Positions 33,361 through 38,812 of a stretch of 49,963 bases of DNA are shown here, in pieces. Source of the DNA: a virus. The stretch spans positions 1-49,963 of IMG/VR virus record IMGVR_UViG_3300048587_000174; one strand, given 5' to 3'. Positions within the stretch are counted from its first letter, which is position 1; every line of letters begins with the position of its first letter. The notes below the pieces were generated by a model. It saw nothing but the letters and a program-made list of their open reading frames with translations. It did no database searches and was not told the origin of the DNA. Both the position numbers and the translations under genes were made by a program.

Positions 33361-33658
33361 TTTCTTCCTCTTTGTCGTTAATTTCTTCGCACCACTCTAA
33401 AATGCTTTCTTCTAAGCTGTCAAATGCTTTTTCTTTATAAGCATTTTGAATTTCATCCCATGAAGCATTTTCTGCTTTCATATCAGAAATTTGGTCAATG
33501 AACATGCTGTCAGTTGTGTAATGACGGAATGTTTTTTTCTCGCCTTTAAAAGACACTTCGCAGTTGATATTCCAGCCACCACGTCCTTTAAACTCTTGAG
33601 CAAAATAAGTTTCGATTTCAAATTGCTCTCCTTTGTAATTTTCGATTGTTGTTGTCAT
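33353..33658 (-). CDS. Small cassette gene, acidic protein (101 aa)
   Basis: The protein begins MTTTIENYKGEQFEIETYFA and is strongly acidic at the C terminus (EEINDKEEENA). The acidic product and the basic product of the overlapping next gene might interact, which is an inference from charge only. It has its own consensus Bacteroidota promoter at 33691-33722. No family is recognised. Confidence 0.65.
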   Translation of the reverse strand: MTTTIENYKGEQFEIETYFAQEFKGRGGWNINCEVSFKGEKKTFRHYTTDSMFIDQISDMKAENASWDEIQNAYKEKAFDSLEESILEWCEEINDKEEENA

Positions 33659-33690
33659 GATTTCTATTTTTTAATTGTTATTTGATGATA

Positions 33691-33722
33691 CAAATATAAG
33701 CCACTTATTTGTAACCACCAAA
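33691..33722 (-). promoter_or_regulatory. Consensus Bacteroidota promoter for the 101-aa cassette gene
   Basis: On the minus strand TTTG (33722-33719), a 20-nt spacer and TATATTTG (33698-33691) fit the TTTG-N19/21-TAnnTTTG consensus exactly. The gene start is 33 nt downstream. An own promoter inside a cassette is known for some integron cassettes. Confidence 0.75.
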
Positions 33723-33867
33723 CATTTTTACAATTATTTTTCACTTATTTGTAATTTTATTTGTAAAGTGTTGATTTTCAATGTGAATATTTTTAGCCCA
33801 CCGCACAAAAAAAGATTAAAAAAACAGTGCTTCGATTGAAGTTTAGTGCTAAAAAACCGCAACGAGA

Positions 33868-33999
33868 GCATAACACACGTTTGGCAAAAGTGGCGTTGCA
33901 GTAGTCCGCTCTACATTTACTGCTATATTCAACATCCGTTCTCCGCATTGGCATTTGTGGTAAAAATCGCCACCTTCGCCAAGCGTGGGAACGTTAGCG
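33868..33999 (-). repeat. attC-like palindromic element A
   Basis: Boxes GCATAAC (33868-33874) and GTTAGCG (33993-33999) bound 132 bp. Arms 33877-33895 (ACGTTTGGCAAAAGTGGCG) and 33968-33986 (CGCCACCTTCGCCAAGCGT) are near-perfect inverses. It begins 6 nt after the stop of the 61-aa gene on the minus strand. Confidence 0.65.
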
Positions 34000-34005
34000 G
34001 CAACC

Positions 34006-34191
34006 CTAAGAAGCCTTAAACTTTCTTTTAACAGTTGACATTGCTAATCGTCTTTGAAACTCTACCATTGTGATTTTCTCTTTATTCCAAGAGTAATCAA
34101 AGTTACTTCTATCCCACCCATCAGGGTCTAAGACTTCATAACCAACTTCTTTAATCCATTCAGCGGACACTTTTTTAATTTCTTTTGACAT
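34006..34191 (-). CDS. Small cassette gene, unknown (61 aa)
   Basis: A 61-residue basic protein, MSKEIKKVSAEWIKEVGYEV then DPDGWDRSNFDYSWNKEKIT. No family is recognised. It is preceded by a GTTAGCG box (34220-34226, minus orientation) and followed by attC-like element A, so it is the first cassette of the array. Base composition is AT-rich like the other cassettes. Confidence 0.55.
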   Translation of the reverse strand: MSKEIKKVSAEWIKEVGYEVLDPDGWDRSNFDYSWNKEKITMVEFQRRLAMSTVKRKFKAS

Positions 34192-34219
34192 TTTATTTTG
34201 ATTTGTGAAGAAGGGCAGC

Positions 34220-34226
34220 CGCTAAC
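34220..34226 (-). repeat. Truncated attC-like end at the upstream edge
   Basis: The minus strand reads GTTAGCG, the terminal box of an attC-like site, followed by the 61-aa cassette. The arm beside it (34227-34246) has no inverse partner before the small-terminase gene begins at 34295, so this element is cut off and marks the upstream edge of the array. Confidence 0.4.
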
Positions 34227-34294
34227 ACATTATTGCCGTCATTGGGGTTTTCTTCTTTCAAATCATTTCGTGCCATATCATCATCTATCATCAA

Positions 34295-34975
34295 TCAACT
34301 CAACCTATCCCCCTGCCCCCTCACGTTTGAATACTCCTGAACGATATTACTAACCGATTCTTCAGCCAAATCACATCCATCATTCACAGCCTTATTCACG
34401 ATCTTAATTATTCGACCGCGCATGCTGGCTACCTGCTCACGGGTTAATCCGGATAAACTGGCAAACTCCATAAGCAAATTATCGGCCTCATTCTGAAACG
34501 ATGAAAGCAGCGATTTACTGAACCTTGCAAACGTACCACGCACCAAATCAACAGGCACAACCTCTCCGGCCATCTTCGCCCGCTTTAATTTTGCAATCTC
34601 TAAATCCTCTTCTTTCCTGGCCAGTTCTGTTTCTTTAATTTTCTGATCCAGTTGATTCAACGGACTTACATACTGAAATTCGCCAGGGTCTTTGAAACTC
34701 TTTGGCTTTAGCTTATCAACAGGTTTTCCCAATTTCGGCTTGCGCCCTGGAGCCTGAATTACTTTAGTCCTGGCCTTATGCTCCGGCCTTTCAATCGGCT
34801 CTGGAATCTCCGTCAACTGGCTCTGCCACTTCTCCATAAACGCAGCGTTCACGTCTATTTTATCATCCACCAGCTCGCCGGATAAAATCACCTTCCCGCG
34901 CTTAATGTACTGCGTGAGCCAGTTCTTATCCTTGCCACATAAACGTGCAAAATCTGATCTGCGATGAAGGGCCAT
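34295..34975 (-). CDS. Putative terminase small subunit, Nu1-like (226 aa)
   Basis: I start at 34975 (MALHRRSDFARLCGKDKNWL). The first ~45 residues look like a helix-turn-helix of the Nu1 or MerR-like type (FARLCGKDKNWLTQYIKRGK). A basic linker follows, then a coiled coil (LDQKIKETELARKEEDLEIA) and a helical C terminus. Size, DNA-binding start and coiled coil agree with small terminases that pair with gpA-type large subunits. The large subunit lies 2.3 kb downstream beyond the cassette array. A consensus promoter is just upstream. Confidence 0.6.
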   Translation of the reverse strand: MALHRRSDFARLCGKDKNWLTQYIKRGKVILSGELVDDKIDVNAAFMEKWQSQLTEIPEPIERPEHKARTKVIQAPGRKPKLGKPVDKLKPKSFKDPGEFQYVSPLNQLDQKIKETELARKEEDLEIAKLKRAKMAGEVVPVDLVRGTFARFSKSLLSSFQNEADNLLMEFASLSGLTREQVASMRGRIIKIVNKAVNDGCDLAEESVSNIVQEYSNVRGQGDRLS

Positions 34976-35303
34976 TTCTGGAATCGTTGTTATCTTTAGC
35001 GTTTGCAAACATACAAAACAGGGTAACAAGTTCCAAATGTGTGTCAACCCCTTGATTTTCGGGGCTTCGCATCTTTTGCACCCCCTCTGAAATTTTCCGG
35101 AAGTACCTTGATGGGTGGGGGTGGGTGCCTTTGAGGTGGATAACAAGGTGTTGAGGTTAAAGCGGAGTGATACGCAGTGAATAAATGGCGATAGACGCGC
35201 GTCAGGTCGCTCAGGGTTGCGTTACTGTGTGCGGCTGGTGTTATGTATTAGATTGCGATACTGAACGCATCAGAGTGCGCGAAACGAAGCCAACAAGCGT
35301 AAT
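34976..35303. other. Intergenic upstream of the small terminase; promoter and possible packaging region
   Basis: No gene is seen. It holds the late promoter (35006-35037), a hairpin CCCC...GGGG near 35053-35069, G-rich tracts around 35110-35127, and the palindrome GACGCGCGTC (35194-35203). In lambda the cos site lies just upstream of Nu1, so a packaging site is possible here, but nothing defines the cut. Confidence 0.4.
35006..35037 (-). promoter_or_regulatory. Consensus Bacteroidota promoter for the terminase/late operon
   Basis: On the minus strand TTTG (35037-35034), a 20-nt spacer and TATGTTTG (35013-35006) match the consensus exactly. The small-terminase ATG lies 31 nt downstream of the box. 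It probably drives the packaging genes and the cassettes behind them. Confidence 0.75.
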
Positions 35304-35639
35304 TCACGTGTCTAAAATGTCATTTATTTGATTATGAACCATTTGCTTTATATGACCCTGGTCTATCGAATACCAATTACCAAGTAAGTGTTTCGATTCA
35401 TACTCCAGCCTTATCTTATTCATCCATCTATCCCTTTCAGATTCTTTATAAAAATAAATAAGCATGTAAGGCTTTACGCGCGGATTAAACAACCTTATTT
35501 TATTAAACATGGCATTGGCAGCGCCAATACCATCGGCGGTATATATAGCATATTCATTAAACGGCTTTACGCCAATAATAGCTACTATAAACCTGCATTT
35601 TTGCTTTGTAATTAAATCGATCATAAAAAAACAATCCAT
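35304..35639 (-). CDS. Unknown protein, possibly degenerate GIY-YIG-like (111 aa)
   Basis: Two starts are possible: ATG at 35639 (MDCFFMIDLITK) and ATG at 35624 (MIDLITKQKCRF). The C-terminal RDRWMNKIRLEYESKHLLGN then WYSIDQGHIKQM resembles the end of GIY-YIG/T5orf172-type nucleases, where a helix is followed by G-x-W-[YF]-x-[IL]. The catalytic GIY and YIG strands are not clear, so this may be inactive or unrelated. Upstream is a consensus promoter whose leader holds interleaved inverted repeats that cover the first start codon. Confidence 0.55.
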   Translation of the reverse strand: MDCFFMIDLITKQKCRFIVAIIGVKPFNEYAIYTADGIGAANAMFNKIRLFNPRVKPYMLIYFYKESERDRWMNKIRLEYESKHLLGNWYSIDQGHIKQMVHNQINDILDT

Positions 35640-35728
35640 CAATACTATATCAGTTTGAGCCGTGTCGGAAACACTCTGACAAGAATTGATGGATGTTTAA
35701 ATTTTTCATTCCGAAGTCCGGCTCAATG
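35634..35728 (-). ncRNA. Structured leader or small RNA with interleaved inverted repeats (pseudoknot topology)
   Basis: In minus-strand order the segments are TTGAGCCG..TCGGAA (35726-35719, 35714-35709), ATCCATCAAT (35694-35685), TTCCGA..CGGCTCAA (35670-35665, 35662-35655) and ATTGATGGAT (35643-35634). The first pairs with the third (8 + 6 bp), the second with the fourth (10 bp, perfect). Order 1-2-3-4 with 1-3 and 2-4 pairing is an H-type pseudoknot, or two mutually exclusive hairpins. Seven T follow (35631-35625), as in a terminator. A consensus promoter places the RNA start near 35728, exactly at the first segment. It may control the 111-aa gene or be a free RNA of ~105 nt. Confidence 0.6.
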
Positions 35729-35734
35729 GACGGG

Positions 35735-35767
35735 CAAATATAATTTATTTTAAATAAAAAACACAAA
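35735..35767 (-). promoter_or_regulatory. Consensus Bacteroidota promoter for the structured leader
   Basis: On the minus strand TTTG (35767-35764), a 21-nt spacer and TATATTTG (35742-35735) match TTTG-N19/21-TAnnTTTG. The predicted start at about 35728 coincides with the first paired segment of the leader. Confidence 0.75.
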
Positions 35768-35785
35768 TAGTATTCAATTATCGCG

Positions 35786-36143
35786 TGTAACGCCTGAAAG
35801 CATTGACTTCTTACATAACAAATCCAGCATTGGCGTATGTTACAAAGCGTGTAACATTTTTGGCATTGATAATCAATGTATTACAAAGAAATGTTACAAG
35901 ATTATTTTTTTGTAACATGTTTTGTAACATCTCAAATCCCTTACTGGCGTAGGCTTCTAATAATAATAAATAAATAAATGTTACATAATAAAAATAAATA
36001 AATATATACGCGACCCTCATAGAGAAATTAAAATAATATTAATATTTTTAAAGATATATATTCGTTTTCAATTCTGTAACATTGATTTTTTGGGCTGAAA
36101 TCCTTGACTGGCGTATGTTACAGCGATGTTACAGGGTGTTACA
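35786..36143. repeat. Iteron-like repeat cluster, candidate origin or operator region
   Basis: TGTTACA occurs at 35838, 35892, 35979, 36116, 36127 and 36137; its inverse TGTAACA at 35850, 35911, 35923 and 36075. Three of the direct copies are spaced 11 and 10 bp. A longer unit, AAATCC-N5-TGGCGTA (18 bp), occurs at 35820, 35934 and 36098, two of them running straight into TGTTACA. Ten heptamers in about 300 bp is far above chance. AT-rich DNA follows to 36506. This layout fits a replication origin with iterons, or a multi-site operator between divergent promoters. Confidence 0.7.
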
Positions 36144-36506
36144 GAATTTTAAACGCAGATATAATTATATATATGCGTGTATTATTTTTGTTCATAAAAT
36201 ATAGCATATTGTTATTATATTTTATGTATATAAATATGTATTTTCGTGTATAAATATATGTAAATAATATTTACAATTAATTATAGATATTTTTAATAAC
36301 TTTAAATATTTTTATGTGGTTTTTATTATTCATTACTAATTAATGTATATTAATGTTTTCAAAAACGTATATCAATGTTTGGCAAAATAATATAAATTTT
36401 TAAAGTTTTACGTATCAATGTTTTACATATATTTTTGATATAAATTACTATTTTGTATTTAATATTTAAAATATATCTATACATTTGCGCTGTAAAATTA
36501 CATACA
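36144..36506. other. Very AT-rich stretch upstream of the rightward early operon
   Basis: No gene is seen. The DNA is mostly A and T with many TATA and ATAT runs and would melt easily. A second direct repeat, ACGTAT(AT)CAATGTTT, occurs at 36365-36380 and 36410-36423. The promoter box at 36480-36487 lies at its right end. Together with the adjacent heptamer cluster it could be a DNA-unwinding element. Confidence 0.6.
36480..36487 (+). promoter_or_regulatory. Bacteroidota -7 box for the rightward early operon
   Basis: TACATTTG fits TAnnTTTG, 19 nt before the ATG at 36507. A TTTG lies at 36452-36455, but the spacer is 24 nt, longer than the usual 19-21. Confidence 0.5.
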
Positions 36507-37091
36507 ATGAAAGAAAAAAAAATAAATCACCCACTGCGGATTGATCCATCAGTGATTGCGGCATTGAAAGTTTTAGCCGCCAAAGACAACCGGAAGTTGA
36601 ATAATTACATTGAGGTTAAGCTGGCTGAAATAGCTGGTGTAACGACCGAAGATGTCGGTATGTTTGCGAACAATCCGGTCCATAAACTCACCCCTGAAAT
36701 TACTCCGCCACCGCCAGTTACGCATGCTGAAATACCAGTGGATGTATTATATCCGGGTGCGTACCCTGAGCCGTTAAACGATGAACCAGAATACAACGAC
36801 ACCAAACCGGACGCGTCCTATTCAGGCGTAATTGAAATTGAACCATATTTGCAAAAATGGAATATCCGTGGTCGTGAGATATTTGGATTGCATCCAGACC
36901 AGGTTAATACAATGGTCCAGCAAGGATTTCTCACTCAAATTGAAGCAGACCATTACCGGATGGGTTATGAGCGTGGATTTTCAGGCATGGGTTCTCTGAT
37001 TAGAAACCATGAATTTCAAATGCCTTTAAAATACCCGTATGACAAACCCGCTGAATTTTCAACACAACCCGCGCAGGACGGCCTCCTGTAA
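36507..37091 (+). CDS. RHH-like N-terminal protein, early operon (194 aa)
   Basis: I start at 36507 (MKEKKINHPLRIDPSVIAAL), just after the promoter box; earlier starts fall inside the promoter. Residues 1 to ~50 have an Arc/MetJ-type pattern: a basic strand (INHPLRID), then two helices (PSVIAALKVLAAKDN, KLNNYIEVKLAEIAG). The rest is acidic with Pro-rich stretches and no known domain. As first gene of the rightward operon beside the heptamer cluster, it could bind that DNA and control replication or its own promoter; this is inference. Confidence 0.6.
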   Translation: MKEKKINHPLRIDPSVIAALKVLAAKDNRKLNNYIEVKLAEIAGVTTEDVGMFANNPVHKLTPEITPPPPVTHAEIPVDVLYPGAYPEPLNDEPEYNDTKPDASYSGVIEIEPYLQKWNIRGREIFGLHPDQVNTMVQQGFLTQIEADHYRMGYERGFSGMGSLIRNHEFQMPLKYPYDKPAEFSTQPAQDGLL

Positions 37092-37109
37092 TTTATAATC
37101 TCCCAAACA

Positions 37110-37790
37110 ATGTATATTGATGGAAAAATCCTGGAGTATCCGCAGGCTAAACGGATAACGAAAAACAACGGTGAGCCGATGGATATTCAGCTCATGATTT
37201 TGGAAACATTTGACACATACCCTCGGAAGGTGGCAATTCAGTTTATTGATAAGAAAATTGAATTGCTCAATCAGGTGAATTATAACCCTGTTCGGGTTCA
37301 TATTAACCCAGAATCGCGCAATTCAGGCGAAAACTGGTTTACATCTCTGAATGGCTGGAAGGTTGAACCGATGCCTATGGCCGCTCAGGCTGGAGCACCT
37401 CAGAATGCAGCACCTGCTCCGGCGGCGACTCCGGTTCATCCTGCTGCCGCCCCGGTACAACCACAGTACAAAATCGGCGATGTTGTTAATGGCTATATCC
37501 TAACCGTTCAGGGATGGTCCCCGGCTCAGAATATTCCGCAGCCGATTACAAATTCTCCGCAGCCGATTACGCAGACTCCAACCACTCCCCCACCGCCACC
37601 TGCACATCCAGCACCGCAGGTTCAGCAGCCCGCGCCATCATGGGGAGCTCCACCCGCCGCCCCGGCTCCCGCGCCAACACCCGTACAGCAATGGGCGGCA
37701 CCTGCCGCTGCGCCTCCACCAGCAAACCCATCTGGAGGTATGTTTGACGCGAATGGGAATATAATTGCCGACCCAAGGGAGTTGTTTTAA
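37110..37790 (+). CDS. DUF3127-type single-strand DNA-binding protein (226 aa)
   Basis: Residues 1 to ~90 match the DUF3127 OB-fold proteins common in Bacteroidota and their phages: MYIDGKILEYPQAKRITKNN then FDTYPRKVAIQFIDKKIELL. Residues ~95-205 are Ala/Pro/Gln-rich and disordered. The end, DANGNIIADPRELF, is an acidic-hydrophobic tip like that of bacterial SSB, which recruits partners. It probably coats single-stranded DNA during phage replication. It follows the RHH gene by 18 nt. Confidence 0.75.
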   Translation: MYIDGKILEYPQAKRITKNNGEPMDIQLMILETFDTYPRKVAIQFIDKKIELLNQVNYNPVRVHINPESRNSGENWFTSLNGWKVEPMPMAAQAGAPQNAAPAPAATPVHPAAAPVQPQYKIGDVVNGYILTVQGWSPAQNIPQPITNSPQPITQTPTTPPPPPAHPAPQVQQPAPSWGAPPAAPAPAPTPVQQWAAPAAAPPPANPSGGMFDANGNIIADPRELF

Positions 37791-37798
37791 TCGCGTAA

Positions 37799-38104
37799 AT
37801 GGAATTATTTTCCAATGAAAACGAATCCGGCAGCGTAAATGTTGCCGGATTTATTCCGCCTAAAAACATCATGTTAAACTCGTTTTACCTCACCGCAAAA
37901 GGAATTTTAATGTTGGCCATGAATTACGTGGTTTATAACGGCGAAGTGTGCGTTATGTGCCGCGTTGATGCTGTGGATGGCGTTCGTCCGTTGGCCGCAC
38001 ACGGACTACCTGTTTTCGTGAACATTGAATCGGGATTATTTTCTCAAATGATCACACAGGGGCGCGCTGAAAAATTACACGGAGTGGGGAACGAGTTAAT
38101 TTAA
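37799..38104 (+). CDS. Small unknown protein, early operon (101 aa)
   Basis: No family is recognised. The protein begins MELFSNENESGSVNVAGFIP and has a mid-segment FYLTAKGILMLAMNYVVYNG that is moderately hydrophobic. It starts 8 nt after the SSB-like stop, so it is probably co-expressed with replication genes. Nothing more can be seen. Confidence 0.6.
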   Translation: MELFSNENESGSVNVAGFIPPKNIMLNSFYLTAKGILMLAMNYVVYNGEVCVMCRVDAVDGVRPLAAHGLPVFVNIESGLFSQMITQGRAEKLHGVGNELI

Positions 38105-38115
38105 AACCAAAACTA

Positions 38116-38412
38116 ATGAAAACATTCAACCGTCTATGCGTTACCGATCCGCAAGCCTATGAACGCATCGGTCCGATGCTTGAAGATTTTGTTTGCAATG
38201 GAACACCGGTCAGGGAATTATCGGAAAAATATAATTTAGGCGTGTTCATCGTAGAACGCGCAGTTAAAGAGTATTTAGGAGACCCTAAGAATCCGTTTTA
38301 CGTTTCATTGATTGCAGATCAGGTTATCCCGTTTCAGATGATTCCAGGCAGGATTGTTTATTCTGGATTTGATTTTAATTCTCCGGAGTCTGACGTATCC
38401 AATAACCGCTAA
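38116..38412 (+). CDS. Small HTH-like protein, early operon (98 aa)
   Basis: The segment TPVRELSEKYNLGVFIVERA then VKEYLG has the shape of a helix-turn-helix, with the turn at NLG. This suggests DNA binding. The rest has no known domain. It lies third after the SSB-like gene with a 12-nt spacing from the previous one. Regulator or replication accessory are both possible. Confidence 0.55.
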   Translation: MKTFNRLCVTDPQAYERIGPMLEDFVCNGTPVRELSEKYNLGVFIVERAVKEYLGDPKNPFYVSLIADQVIPFQMIPGRIVYSGFDFNSPESDVSNNR

Positions 38413-38423
38413 CCAACAACAAC

Positions 38424-38651
38424 ATGAGCGCAAAAAACAACAACCAACTAAGGGATTTTCACAACAACCATTACCGGAATAAAGACTCGTTAAAATGGGA
38501 ACAGTTGTCAGTCAAACAGCGCGATGCGCTGGAGCAAACTCAGGAATATTTCACGTACAGTTTAAATCTGGCATTCAATCAGTTTCGCATCGCTGCGATG
38601 ATGGAGGTTGAAAAATTAATTGTAGCGATTAAGAAATTAACTGGTGAATAA
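38424..38651 (+). CDS. Small helical protein, early operon (75 aa)
   Basis: The protein begins MSAKNNNQLRDFHNNHYRNK and continues as one or two long helices (LSVKQRDALEQTQEYFTYSL, FRIAAMMEVEKLIVAIKKL). It is not recognised. It is the last gene of the rightward operon and converges with the leftward genes at 38677. Confidence 0.55.
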   Translation: MSAKNNNQLRDFHNNHYRNKDSLKWEQLSVKQRDALEQTQEYFTYSLNLAFNQFRIAAMMEVEKLIVAIKKLTGE

Positions 38652-38676
38652 TTTTACAGGAAATTATCCGGAAAAT

Positions 38677-38775
38677 TTATTCAATAAAATCATCCAACAC
38701 CGATATGAACGCCAGGTAAATTAACACCGCAAAAAACACGATTACAATTATTTGTCCGAAAGTGTTTATTTCCAT
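38677..38775 (-). CDS. Single-TM microprotein (32 aa)
   Basis: The reading frame from ATG 38775 gives a 32-residue peptide with MEINTFGQIIVIVFFAVLIY and an acidic end (LDDFIE). It is almost entirely one membrane helix. It lies upstream of the convergence point and 38 nt downstream of the primase-helicase stop, as the last frame of the leftward operon. Coding status rests on the clean hydrophobic helix and position. Confidence 0.4.
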   Translation of the reverse strand: MEINTFGQIIVIVFFAVLIYLAFISVLDDFIE

Positions 38776-38812
38776 AACTGTGTGTTTATTTCATTACCGC
38801 GCGCCCGCTATC

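Larger units (their letters stand above)
33659..34005. other. Intergenic between cassette genes
   Basis: No gene. It contains a consensus promoter (33691-33722) for the 101-aa gene, an AT-rich stretch with ACTTATTTGTAA repeated near 33702 and 33743, and attC-like element A (33868-33999). Confidence 0.7.

Noticed and set aside
35811-36020. 69-codon minus-strand frame in the heptamer cluster
   Set aside because: It is made of the TGTTACA repeats and AT-rich DNA, has low-complexity composition, no leader or promoter fit, and is better explained as part of the control region.
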